The notes beneath the pieces are model-generated. The model had not been told where the DNA came from. It saw only the letters and a list, made by a program, of their open reading frames with translations, and made no database searches. From contig JAYMTA010001165.1 of the NCBI GenBank assembly GCA_036897625.1, forward strand, positions 1 through 21,419: DNA of 21,419 nucleotides, written 5' to 3'. Source of the DNA: Pelargonium cotyledonis. Its lineage: Eukaryota; Streptophyta; Magnoliopsida; Geraniales; Geraniaceae. The position numbers and the translations under genes are program-made. Below, one piece after another: positions 1 to 10,944 of this stretch. Position 1 is the first letter of the stretch; each line of letters opens with the position of its first letter.

Positions 1-488
1 CAATGGTAAAGCAGAATGAAAACAGAAGAAGACAAGAAACATAGCATGACTTTTTTTCAGTTCACTTTTATCGATACATTGAACCTCCAAATTCTAATGA
101 AATGGTAAAATGGGCAAGATATTTTATAGAATTAGGCAGGATAATTTGACTCATGACCAGTGACACAACACAAATGTAAGTAGGTTTTGGTTCAGTCTAA
201 TCGGGTTTGTATCGTGTCGAACGTGCTTAACATAATACTAAATTTACCACATATAAAATTTTGACACAACTTTATGTTATAAGGTTGAAACAGTTGTAAT
301 TGAAACAAAAATTAGATTATTAATTAAAATATTTTCTTGCTAATGAGATAGATATCGAAATGACGAAGAACAAACCACGTAAATGGATGCAATTGCGACT
401 CAATAGTAAGAATAAAGACTTAATTAAAGTGTTTGTATTCTGTTGTTTTCATTTTGACAACAATAGCAACTAAATTCTTTCTTTTATA
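1..488. other. AT-rich intergenic DNA, nothing recognised
   Basis: I see no coding exon, RNA gene or clear repeat structure here. Stop codons are frequent in all frames and the composition is AT-rich, as expected for plant intergenic DNA. Confidence 0.5.
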
Positions 489-840
489 GTTTGGGATGCT
501 ATGCTCCTGGAGTTCAATTATCAAAGCTGCTCCTCTAGGCTCTAAAGTTTGGGATGCTATTTGTCATATTGTGTTATGGTTTGTGTGGCTAAGTAGGAAT
601 GGACTCATTTTAAGGGATGAGTATCCGAGCATTCAAGACACCATTCTTCGTCTTCAAAGTTTTAGCTACTTCTTGATGTCTTGCTTTGATTCTTCGTCTA
701 GCTTATCTTTTTCTTTTCATTCTTTAGTCTCTAATCCACTCTCATGTTTGGGTTGAGGATTAGTTTTTTTATGTACTTTTATTCCAAATTTTGCGTTGGT
801 TGAATAAAAATTACCGATAGCTTATAAAAAAAATAAATAA
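489..840 (+). mobile_element. 5'-truncated LINE (non-LTR retrotransposon) 3' end, relic
   Basis: An open frame at 496-756 encodes a stretch with W-D-A, I-V-L-W-F-V-W-L-S-R-N-G and a following L-R-D-E. This Trp-rich 'W..W..RN' block resembles the zinc-binding/C-terminal segment (zf-RVT type) that ends the ORF2 reverse transcriptase of plant L1-type LINEs. The frame stops at 754-756 and is followed by about 80 bp of T-rich 3' UTR and an A-rich tract near 825-842, as expected at a LINE 3' terminus. Everything upstream (endonuclease, reverse transcriptase) is missing, so this is a dead, strongly 5'-truncated copy. A 14-bp direct repeat (GTTTGGGATGCTAT) lies at 489-502 and again at about 549-562, inside the left boundary. 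The family match is by motif pattern only, and no target-site duplication was found. Confidence 0.55.
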
Positions 841-1030
841 AAATAGTGCTTGTAAAAAAATAAAAAAATAGTGACAATTATTCAAAAAAATTGTGAACAT
901 TAAATACTTTAATACATCACAACCATACCATATATATTTTAAATAAAAACTATAACAACTCTAATCATATAAAAAATAATTTTCGCTATAAATTTTTTCT
1001 GCCCGTGCATTGCTCAGGATCAAAACCTAG
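841..1030 (+). mobile_element. Helitron-type 3' terminus (non-autonomous)
   Basis: The AT-rich stretch ends with an imperfect hairpin at 1002-1018 (CCCGTGCATTGCTCAGG), then ATCAAAAC and CTAG at 1027-1030, followed by T. Helitrons end in a short GC-rich hairpin about 10 bases before a terminal CTRR and insert between A and T, so the layout fits. The hairpin resembles the 'CCCGTGC..GCACGGG' stem common at plant Helitron ends, with its right arm decayed. The matching 5' TC terminus was not identified, so the left boundary is arbitrary and the LINE fragment just upstream may lie inside the same element. No Rep/helicase coding sequence is visible. Confidence 0.45.
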
Positions 1031-3600
1031 TTATATACTTAAAAATATTTATTTTCGTTTTATTTTAAAGGAGCTCATTTTACTCTTTGTTTTGTAAAAT
1101 ATATAGGAAAAAAAAAGTTGACTAATTTGGAACAGGCCTAATATTGGGCCTCTAACATGAGACCTTAAAGCCTTTTTGGTTCTAAACCTAACATCCCTTT
1201 CAGTGTAGCCGTTTGGTTTGAATTTACCTTGTAAACAAAGCAAAGAATGCAATAAATCCCACTTCATTTCTTCAATCATTTAATTTGCAGTTATTTTCAC
1301 AATTTCATTTCAAATCAGGTTTTTGGGTTTTGATTTTGTGTTTTCATCACATGATGATACTGAATATGTGAAAAACTAATATCATAAAGAATTTTCGAAT
1401 GATTTTTGACTTAACTCAAACTAGAAGTTTGGGAGGTGTTATGGGTGTTGTGTCAACTCTTCAGAACAAATGCACTTAAATATCACACACCAAAATACCC
1501 CACAACACAGATAATGCCGGTTGGGCGCAAGCCATTGACATCGACCACGCAAAATCCAAGTATTATGAAAATTCATCACTACAAATAAGTCATGACACAC
1601 AATAAAAATGTAGGATCTAAAACCCTAAAAATTAAACAGATATCAAACTTAAAGGTTGTAGATAACTAAATTATGTGAATTATTGTTTCGTAGGTTTAGG
1701 TGCGAATGAACAAAGTAGAGAAATCTCGAAGTGTCTAGAATAGACGGTTTGAATTAATGCTTACAAACTACACATAAATACTCATTCTAAATCAAAGGGT
1801 TTAGTCTTTTTCTCTCTTGTATTGTCTAATCTTCCAAAACCATGCTTGGTCTTTGGTTTGGGTAATTGAAACAAGTTGATAACATTAAATTGAGGATTCT
1901 TTTGGCAGGATATTTTAGTTATACAAATCACACACCTTTGATTCCCAAGTCACTACTCACTACCCAAAAGTTGGGTGTGAAAAAAAAGGTGATTGATGCA
2001 AATGCATCATTTCCTTTCACCTTATATCATTTGTTCCTTCAACTTTACTATTCTTTGTTGTTTGTGTAATCAAATTTTCATGAGGCAATTACAAATTAAT
2101 TTGTTTGATTGCAACTTTTTTGTTAACTCTACTATTAACTAGTGTACTCACATGTATATCTTTTTATACTTAATAATACACACACAAAAAAATTGATGAA
2201 TATTAAACCTTCTACGTAATTATACACTCCGTTAGAAATATTTACGTTTGAGAGAATCATGAATTTCAACCAACAAATTATTAGTTTTTACAAATTCATT
2301 AAATCGTGTATAAATAATTACAAATAAGTTGTCATATTTTTATTAGTTTGACTCGTCTTTAATTTATAGATAACTAAACGTGTAATATTTGAACGAGTAT
2401 TTTTAATTTGTAAAATCTTTTATACTATGGATAGTAATGGAAGGATCCAAACAGTAGTGGTTAAAGTAATGGCAACTGAAAAATAGTGGTTGGTTAATGA
2501 TGGTATAGCAGTTGTCATATTGACTATGGAGAGAGAATTGTGGTGATTAAATTTAGTAATTTTCTAATATATAGTGTATATGCACATTTATTTGCAACCA
2601 ATAAATTATGGAAGTGAGATCAAGTGGGGGTGGATTTATACAATATATTATGCATGTAAAATAAGATGCCACCAAAACAAAATGATCATATTGAATGGAA
2701 AAATATAAAAGACAAATAAAAGTTGGAAGTTATTTAAATGGAATTATCAATTTCTCATTCTCCTCTAGTAGTAAATTTGACTTCTAAATACAAATAAATG
2801 TCAATATTTATTTTCTTATAGTCAAAAACATATTGATAAACACTTGTACTCTAAATAAGATAAGTCATAGTCTCCCATTCTAAAATAAACACTAGAAACT
2901 CTTATCATCTATTCTCTTCTCTATTTCTTTTTAAGTAGACATTTCCATTAAACTAGAACAAATCAGAATACAGTACATAAGTAATAATATCTGAGACATT
3001 TATCAATCATAAAACGAACCATCATGCAAAAAATGAGATAACCAAATAAGTTTATAGGCTATCCTATTCGCAGAACGATAAATAAATAAAAAAACGACAC
3101 TATCAAATTCAGTCACTAGAGCCCAACAATCTTAAGGTTTTATCAAATAATTATCAACATATCTATTTCTTGATTTAAAAAAATATCTATTTCTCCAAAA
3201 ATCATTTTACCTCATTTTATCGTTAGAAGCTTTGGTAGTTGTTTTTTTATGAGCCGGTGAGTTTTACTAAATAATCATGACGAGTCTTATTATGTCACTG
3301 CTACAGTCAATCTTTTAACTAATTATTAGTATACAATAATTGATCGTTATTTTAATCGTTAAAGACTTACAAATGAGATTGCTCGTATAAAATTTTTGAT
3401 TACGTAAGATTTATGTTCCGAATACGGTTAAAAAAAAAAGAAAAGAAAATACAAAGATTAATAATTGAGAAAAAGGGGGAAAACCCAATCAAAAAAGTGG
3501 AGAAAAAGGAAAGGTGGAGAGGGCACAATAATTGGCATCAAATGCTTATGGGGATTCGCACTGTTGCTGAATTCCAAGATCAATCAATAATTAAAATAAA
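1031..3600. other. AT-rich intergenic region
   Basis: No coding exon is supported. Short open frames such as 1866-2069 and 3413-3670 have no recognisable composition or motif. A weak MITE candidate sits at 2225-2397. The segment 3420-3620 is strongly purine-rich on the plus strand and lies just upstream of the first gene's leader, so it is presumably promoter-proximal DNA. A clear TATA box could not be assigned. Confidence 0.45.
2225..2397. mobile_element. Possible Stowaway-like MITE (degenerate)
   Basis: The left end (2225 onward, CACTCCGTTAGAAATATT) and the reverse complement of the right end (ACTCGTTCAAATATTACACG) align over about 25 bp with a few mismatches and gaps. The shared pattern is CTC(C)GTT, then AAATATT, then ACGTTT. 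Both ends are flanked by TA (2223-2224 and 2398-2399), the target of Tc1/mariner-derived Stowaway MITEs. The interior has no coding capacity. The ends are diverged, so this could be coincidence in AT-rich DNA. Confidence 0.35.
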
Positions 3601-3639
3601 AGAAAAAAAAAAAAAAACAAGAGAGCCCAGAACAGAACA

Positions 3640-4435
3640 GCACAGCACCACCTCCTCCTCTCATTGGTGACCCCATCTCTCTGTTTCACCATTTTTTTCC
3701 TATTCTAAAAGCACAAAAATTGATATACTAAAAGTTATTGTATTGCAGAAGAAGAAGCAGTATCAGTTAATGTTTGTAGCTGTTGCTGTTCCTGAAGTGA
3801 GAGGAAAACAAAAGCGGCCAAACGGCCAATTAGGTTTTCGTCGGAAAGTTGCCCACAAAAGGTAAACCTCTCTCTTTCTCTCTGATTTCTTTAATTCTAT
3901 CTCTCTCCTTGTCATTTCCGCATACACACGTCCTGTTTTGTGCTGTTGTTGGGTGTTCTGCTACCAGCCATTTCGATGTTTGACGGGACTTGAAGTTAAT
4001 GGGTCTTCGTGTTCACCTTTTTTTCACGTTTTCATTGGAGATGAGCTTAATGGGCTCTGCTTAATTTATCTTTCCGTAGAAGATTTTTATTGTTGATTTT
4101 TATTTTTCTTCTGGGTTTTTGTTCCTGATTTATTTTAGGGTTTTGTTTTGCTGGTGGGGTTGGGTTCGATTCGGTGGGCTAGAGATGCTCTTGAGCTCGT
4201 TGGTCTGCTGAATTCCAAGATTCCATTGTTTAGTATGGAGGGTTGATGTAGTGATTGCGCATGTTTGGGCTCCAACTCCTGGAAGCATGGATTCTAGGGT
4301 TTTTGTGAGCTAAAGTTTTCCACTTTTTTCAACCCAAGTTGCGATTGTTTTGTGGGTTTCTGAAACTTCCACGGGAATAATTTTGGAATGCTTTGAACTG
4401 CTGGGTAGGGAATTTTGGATATTGGTATAGATAAA
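3640..4435 (+). promoter_or_regulatory. 5' leader of the SANT/DUF3755 gene with leader intron(s)
   Basis: A strong donor (AAAAG|GTAAAC) at 3861/3862 is followed by a long CT-rich stretch, typical of a plant 5' UTR intron. The acceptor is not certain: TATAG at 4430 directly before the main ATG, or TTTTAG at 4138. A second small intron is possible at 3667-3748, with donor G|GTGACC, a TACTAAA branch-like motif at 3726-3732 and acceptor TATTGCAG. Telomeric-repeat-like 'telo-box' motifs occur at 4135-4143 (TTAGGGTTT) and, less perfectly, at 4294-4303. Telo boxes are known binding sites of TRB-type Myb factors in plant 5' regions; any role here is inferred. The transcription start is not determined. 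Confidence 0.5.
3770..3861 (+). promoter_or_regulatory. Upstream open reading frame in the leader exon
   Basis: An ATG at 3770 opens a frame of 30 codons plus two bases that runs without a stop to the splice donor at 3861. The peptide starts MFVAVAVPEV and becomes very basic (KQKR, FRRK, HKR). If the leader intron ends at 4430, the frame reads AG|A TAA, terminating at 4432-4434, one base before the main ATG at 4436. The base at -3 of the upstream ATG is T, a weak initiation context, so leaky scanning is plausible. Conservation of the peptide is unknown. Confidence 0.4.
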
Positions 4436-7400
4436 ATGGCAAACACTGGTTTTCAGAATGCTTTGGGGTCTGCTTTGAACCGCCACGCCATATCGTTTCA
4501 GTCTGGTGCAATAAACACCACCTCTGAGATGATTCCTATGGGGAATTACTACGGGGTTAGCAGTACCGCAGGAATGATCTTGCCAGGGAATTCGAGCATA
4601 ATTAACAACCCCGGAATGCTTCAACCTCGTAATTCTTCAGGTTCTCATCTTTCAGATTCGGTTCAAGGTCTCACACATGACACTGGTTTGGCTGTCGAGT
4701 GGTCAGCAGAGGAGCAGTACAAGCTGGAGGAGGGCCTTGTCAAGTAAGTCGTTTCGACCTGGGTTCTTCAGTTGATTCATACTATTATGCAATATATATC
4801 TCTGGTTGGTCATTTACTTAACTTATGTCACTCTGTGCCAAACTGTGTTATTCCTTGTGAAATAACTTTAATATTGGCAACACTTGGGGTGATGTTTTAC
4901 AGAAGTGGTATCGTGCTGAATGACGTGGTGAATCCATTGGGGTAAGATATGCGTGTGTAATAGCTTCGCATTATGTTGTAGGGTCTCTAAGGTTTACTTA
5001 AGCAATTATAGAGAAAATGATATCACTTTGAGAACTGAATTGGTCATGCTGGCATCGGTTACAATGTGCATTTACTTCTTAGTGCTTCAAATGCAATGAC
5101 ATTGAATAGTTGTGGCAGCATTAACACATTATACTCTCTGAGAATTTTGATGGTGCTTTAAACAGAAACTAATTCAGATCTGCACCATAATTGTTTTTTT
5201 GCCTGCCTTTTCATCTTCTTGATGAGGACATATTAAACATGGTTCCTTCTATTCATAGCATGAAACACATTTATTTTCTTTGGCCATTCTCCAACATCAT
5301 TATCAATTCTAAGTGTCTTTTCATTGCTGTATTTTAGGATGTAGTGGTTGTTGTATACAATGACTTAGTTTGTAACTTTCGGTTGCTGGTGCCCTTCCCC
5401 AGCTCCTCTTGGTTTTTTATAGCACTGTGACTGAAAAAAGTTCTGATTGCTTGATGTTGTTGTGGAATTTTTTTGGTTACTTATTCTTTTTGCGGTTAAT
5501 TTTCATCTGTTTAAATTTGTAGATATGCTGAGGAACCAAGTATTATGAGGTACATCAAGATTGCAGCTATGTTGCGGGACAAAACTGTACGTGATGTTGC
5601 TCTGAGGTGTAGGTGGATGACAGTAAGTTCATTGCATTTTTTAACAATTTCATTGACAGATTTTTTACCACTGAAATCCTGTAATAGGAGGTATTTATCA
5701 GGCTAGTTTGAAGTCCTAAAATGATGTGATTCACTAGTTTCATTGTGCTGATGATGGATAGCATAGCATTGATAGGAGTGTAGTGGAGGAAACCCTATCC
5801 AAGCATGCAACACATATCAATTTAGAGTGGCAAACTTATACTAATGTTTTCTAAAGCCCACAAGCATGCATATTTTCAGTATTTCATCCAACTTTTGATG
5901 AGAACCTAGAATCACATAGAAAATGTATGGTGGGTACATAAATCTGTATATGTGGCAGTTGGTTCAGTTTTCTGCCCAAGTATTTGATTATCCATATTCT
6001 ATCGACCCAAATGAGCTTATAGGCTGACCTTGTCATTTTGGTGTTGGAGTCAATATGTACTGTTGGAACTGTGATTTAATTATTTGACGAGAGTGCTTAC
6101 TTTGGAAAAATTTCACAGAGAAAGAGAAGAAAACCAGACGAACATGGTGCAGGAAAAAAGGTCAACGGTAGGAAGGTATACAATTTTCCTTTTTCTTTTT
6201 CTTTTTATTTTTTATGTTTCCACTTGTTTATATGATATTGGCAGAAAAAAAGAAAAGATTTAAGGTATGTTACTAGTTCATTGTAATAAAAGATGCAAAT
6301 ATATATATATTTATGTAAGATTGAATATTACCAACCTGCAACAACTCTAGAATTGTATAGAAATTATAGCACCATGGTTTCTTCGTAATCTGCCTGCCCC
6401 CGCAACTTGGTTTGCCAAAATTCATTATTTTTCGCTCCACAATGACTTCACACTTTATATACTATATATGTACACATAAATTATTGTATTGTTCCATTAC
6501 GTTCATCACTTTTCAAGTGAATCAGCAAATGTATTGATGAAGAATAATATGAACACCCACCTAAAGAAAAGTTAATAAAAAAACACTCAATATTCAACCA
6601 ATGGTACTAGAGATTAAATGTTTTCTAAAGGTCATGCTTCTTCAGGATAAGCTAGTGGAATCATTCTCAAAGACAAATATACCTTCAGCTGCACCCATGA
6701 CCATGGCTCCTTACTCTTTTATGAGGCACCATATGGACCAGAATGAGCACATGCCTTATGAAGGTTAGCATACAAATATAGACTCTTCAATTTTAATTTA
6801 TTGTTTGTGTTTGCCCCCCCTGTAACTTTATTTGAATACGAGTACACTACCCTGTAACTTTATTTGAATACAAGTAATTATAAGTGTCATAATGTAGGCA
6901 TGTTGACAATGAAGTTTATTCTTTTAAAACCACTCATTATAAAGAATGCTATCAGTTGTGACATGTATCCAAAGTTGCTAGGGTAGTCTCTGTTAGCTAT
7001 ATCTATCCATGAGTGTCAGCTTCTGAAATTGTAGTAAGCTTTGATAGTGATCTTCCTATAAGGGAAGAAAAAGCTTTTAACCTTTCTGCATTTGTTAGTT
7101 AAAATTTACAGCTATGTCAAGCAGCCTCTTTCTTCAAGAAAGAAAGGAAACTTGAAAGTAATATGATGCTTTAGATCTGATAATTTATGATTTCTTTCAT
7201 GCACTGTGAAGCCTTAAATTTTAATTGATAACTTGTTTCCTTGGCTAGTGTCAGGAATAAGTGGCACAGCCAAGCATCTCTTGGAACAGAATGCCCAAGC
7301 TTTTAGTCAAATCACCGCAAATCTTTCTACCTATAAGGTGCATGCCTCACATTTCTATTTTTGCGGTGACATTCTTCTGTAAAGCATTTTGATGTTTAAT

Positions 7401-9233
7401 ATTTTATGTTAGCTGTTTCATTGATATTTCTGCATGACACCTTGTATTTTCCATATCTTATTAGCTATTTGTTTCTATGTTACCCATTTCTGATGAGATT
7501 TCGAATGCATTTGGCTCACTCTCTACTGTGTTACATCACGTCACGTCACGTCACTGGTGCATTTTATGTTTAGAAGTAGTTGTCCTTCCATATTAATGCT
7601 ATGAGCTTCCAGGGGAACTCCCTCATCTAAATCAATCTAACATTCAAAGCAACATGCTCTACAATATAATTCTATAAATATTTTGGTTCATGTTTGGTAG
7701 GAGAATATCACAAGAGATTGATTTGGAAGATTCTCTGTTCTTTGACTATAATTGCCCTCACAGCTTTGATCAGAGCACATTGTCAAATTTAAATGAATTC
7801 TGGTATTTATTGCACCCTCCAAAAGAGGGGGTGTAGGGCTTATAGCTTAACCTGTGAACTTGTCTGTTTATAACACATTCAGATTACTAAGAACTATTAT
7901 GTAGATGTAAAACAGGTTGAGTACAATTATATTTATTTATTGATCGATTTGAAGTGCTGCTCATATGTGATGGCACAACATACTAAATAGCAAATTTAAC
8001 TTATTGGAGTTTAAAGGCATTATCTGTGCAGGCACTTCTGAATAATTTGGTTTGCCCAAATTGGGCTTGTGTTCTGCTTCTGAGTTTATGATGTTAACTT
8101 GTGGCATTTCCTTGCTTCACTTTCCATCAGTTTAAAATAGAAGATAGTATGTGGACTGTGTTTGTCATTTGTTATATAATGAAAATAAGTTCTGTAATTA
8201 CTATCAACTAATGTATAAGTTCATATGGATCTCTACATATACATGTATCCTGTTCTGCTTTTTGATGTATTACTTTTAATTCTATTATACTCTATTTTTC
8301 GATAATCCACCACCATGTGCAGCATTCTAAATCTGACATTATACTACAGAACATTATTTATTTAATACATAATGTAATTTATTTTAATGTTTATGCATGG
8401 TTCTGATACTCTTATGAACAGTTACAGGATAACATTGACCTCTTCTGCTGGACGAGGAATAATATTATTTCCATCCTCAATGAGTATGTAACTTTCTTAA
8501 CGTTGCCGAATCTGTTCTGTTAATGCTCATTCTGGTTCAATTCCGTGCTTAACAATTAAGTTTAATGAGCTTTTGCTCCATTTTTGACAGTATGAGGGAT
8601 ATGCCTGGTATAATGAGCCAGATGCCACCACTGCCTGTATCCATCAACGAGGATCTGGCAAATAGTGTATTACCTAATACAATTCAGGTAAGCGCTCATG
8701 TAAAAGTAACATGCTCCTTCTGTGGTTATGTTGTTTTACAAATGATATTTAGTTATTGGTTAAATTATCTGCTATCAAGTTGTAAAGGGCCCTACAACCA
8801 TCTCCATATATGGAGAGAAGCCATGGGGCTTAAAAGCCAGTGGCCCCCGAGATAATTTCATTGTGACAGTTTCAACTTTTATAGGCAAGGCCAGTGGCTC
8901 AACACTTTTTGACCGACAGATCTTACTATATCACATTAATGGATATTCCTTTTCATTCTCTGTCAAGCTTAACTATGTTAATCAAGAGAATGGATTATTG
9001 AATTGCCCTGCCCTGCCCTTCCCTTCCCATGGATAAACTGACAAAAATCTATATACTGAACATGTATAATTGAAGCCGGTTCCACTCATAGACTGTAACA
9101 ATCTTGGGTGAAACAATAACAGTCTTCATTATGTTATCATTGAAAATGTTCTGAATGGGTTGTTTTGTATCTGCAGTCGTTGATGTTTGGGTCACCTAGT
9201 GGGATCCATCTGAAGCAGGAGCCGAGGTGCTGA
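4436..9233 (+). CDS. SANT/Myb-like, DUF3755-domain nuclear protein (8 coding exons)
   Basis: Coding exons are 4436-4743, 5523-5622, 6119-6175, 6646-6763, 7249-7337, 8422-8483, 8591-8687 and 9177-9233. They total 888 bp (295 residues plus TGA), with GT/AG at every junction and phase kept throughout. The ATG at 4436 is chosen because an in-frame TAG lies just upstream. Residues 1-85 are Ser/Asn/Gly-rich and low complexity. Residues 88-135 form a SANT/Myb-like unit with W89 and W134 at the ends (VEWSAEEQYKLEEGL ... VALRCRWM). A basic RKRRKP at 137-142 is a likely nuclear localisation signal. Residues about 200-275 (LLEQNAQAFSQI, NNIISILNDMRDMPGIMSQM, PPLPVSI) match the plant DUF3755 family, whose Arabidopsis members are annotated from sequence only. 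A nuclear or chromatin role is inferred and no catalytic motif is seen. The 3' UTR starts at 9234; its end is unresolved. Confidence 0.88.
7535..7555. repeat. Short tandem repeat of CACGT units
   Basis: In intron 5 of the DUF3755 gene the sequence ATCACGTCACGTCACGTCAC contains three consecutive CACGT units plus a partial fourth. Each unit contains an ACGT core. This may be a chance microrepeat. Confidence 0.6.
8801..8816. promoter_or_regulatory. Perfect 16-bp palindrome containing a CArG box
   Basis: TCTCCATATATGGAGA is its own reverse complement and contains CCATATATGG at 8804-8813, an exact CC(A/T)6GG CArG box, the consensus bound by MADS-domain factors. It lies in intron 7 of the DUF3755 gene. 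The motif is seen directly; function is inferred only. Confidence 0.35.
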
Positions 9234-10011
9234 TAGATTGGTGAGGACCGTGAGGTTGAGTTGCTACAATTAATCTGGTCTGTGTAAGTACAAAAATTTT
9301 CTGCTGTAAATGGGTAAGAAGAAGCTGGTAGGAGTCAATCTTTTTTGGTGTACACATACCTATGTTATTACATGTTTGGGTCCCACGATGGAAAATTTAT
9401 AGAGAACCCATTTTTGGAACCTGAAATGTTTGACCTTACGAAATAGCCAAGCACCAAATAATAATTATATAAAGAAAAAAGTCTATCTCCTTTCTAACCA
9501 GATCAGATGGTCAAATTATAGTTATTAGCTCAACTTTGATTTCAAAGCATTGTATTGTGTATATGTTTATGATACAAACCATATGGATATGGTGCTTGAT
9601 TTATACCTACTACTACTTCTAGTTTTAGTCCATAGATTCCATATTGTTTCACTTTACTCTCTTATGCTCTCTGCTTATTCTACACAATACATGTCTACAT
9701 TTTTATGATTCAACCATGAGCATTGCCTTGTTCCTGTGTCATGACTCATTTGCTTTTAGTCTTCAAAATTTTGTTTCAATTATTGTATATCATTTTAAAA
9801 ATGAATTAAGCTATTAATCACTCCTCAATATGAGTGTTTTGGTTTTGATTATTTTGAGAAAAATTAAGAGATATTTTCCTTTGTATGGCAAGGACATGTG
9901 CTTATAATAACAAATATACTATAGCTAATTTATTATAAGAATAATATTGGTACTTCAAACATATCAACTTAATCAAAATGGAAAGAGTATATTCATTTTG
10001 AAACAAATAGA

Positions 10012-10291
10012 TACTACTTCTGTTTTAAGTTAAACGTCGTTTTAGAGTTTTTCACACGTATTAAAAAAAGTTGTTAAATGACTTTTATAATTTTATTTAA
10101 AAGACACAAAATTCAGTATTGCTAGTTCATAAATAAAATATTAAGGTTTTCATTTTTTAATGTGAAATTTATTATGATAAAGGTTATTATAAGAAAATCA
10201 TGTGTAAATGTTTGCCAAAATGAAAAGGGACATCTAGTTTGAAACAAAAATTAGATTTTAAAACAACACTTAATTTGAAACGAAAACAGTA
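10012..10291. mobile_element. Stowaway-like MITE (Tc1/mariner-derived)
   Basis: The left end (TACTACTTCTGTTTTAAGTT) and the reverse complement of the right end (TACTGTTTTCGTTTCAAATT) form terminal inverted repeats of about 32 bp. Both continue into a shared (A)GT(G/C)GTTTTA-like block. They match the Stowaway terminus pattern CTCC-TCCGTTTCAAA-TAAGTGTCGTTTT in degraded form. TA flanks both ends, consistent with the TA target duplication. The element is about 280 bp, has no coding sequence and sits between genes. Confidence 0.65.
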
Positions 10292-10944
10292 CAAGACAAG
10301 CAACACAATCAGACGAAGGGGTATTAATAGAGAGTGAGCTTATTTAATTGCCTTGTTATGGTAGTTGACTCAAGTTAACACACTAGAATTTGGCGTTCTC
10401 TTGTTCATGTAAAGGAGGTGTCTTATGTATTCTAATCCGAGAGTCCTATGGGATGGAACTGAAGATTTGGCTTGTCACTCCCGTATTTTTGGGAGAATGT
10501 ACAAGGGTTGCACCGTTTGCAAAAGACACAAGTTTGTTATTGAGAATTCGCCTTAAGTATGAAAGTAAGAATTTTCTTTGGAAGATCCAAACCACACCTT
10601 AAAAAAAAGAACACTCGAGAGAGCGTTCTAACGTTAGTAATCATTTCTCATTCTCATATTATTTATTAAGAATAGAGTATTTATACTTGCAAACCAACTT
10701 TGTTATGTGTCGTTGTGTAGTTGTTTGTTAGTGAAGTGAGATACTCTTCAAGACCCACTTAAGTGCTTGAGTTTTAGCCTTCCAAGTGTGTCATTCGCAG
10801 ACACATGGTGAGACAGGGGGCTCCCACATGCCCTTCAAGAACTAGGATGAAGTGGAGCCCCTAGAAGCGCATACTGTTTTGGATAGTGTTCTAGTGTGTT
10901 TATTGAGATGAGGAGGCATGGTGGTAATTTAACAGAGATAGAGT

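Noticed and set aside
1975-2010. Small inverted repeat TGATGCA-AA-TGCATCA
   Set aside because: A 7-bp stem is too short to be meaningful in isolation, and no gene lies nearby.
4161-4176. GGGTTCGATTCGG, resembling a tRNA T-arm/B box
   Set aside because: No A box, anticodon arm or acceptor stem fits around it; likely chance in the leader intron.
4310-4624. 104-codon minus-strand open frame over exon 1 of the DUF3755 gene
   Set aside because: It is antisense to a well-supported coding exon and has no recognisable motif; a shadow frame.
8565-8855. 96-codon plus-strand frame
   Set aside because: It contains DUF3755-gene exon 7 (8591-8687), but the parts outside are intron read-through.
9001-9030. 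CCCTGCCCTGCCC/CCCTTCCC low-complexity run
   Set aside because: Short intronic pyrimidine-rich repeat; no feature supported.
10390-10602. 70-codon plus-strand open frame
   Set aside because: No motif, no splice partners, and surrounded by repeats; treated as non-coding.
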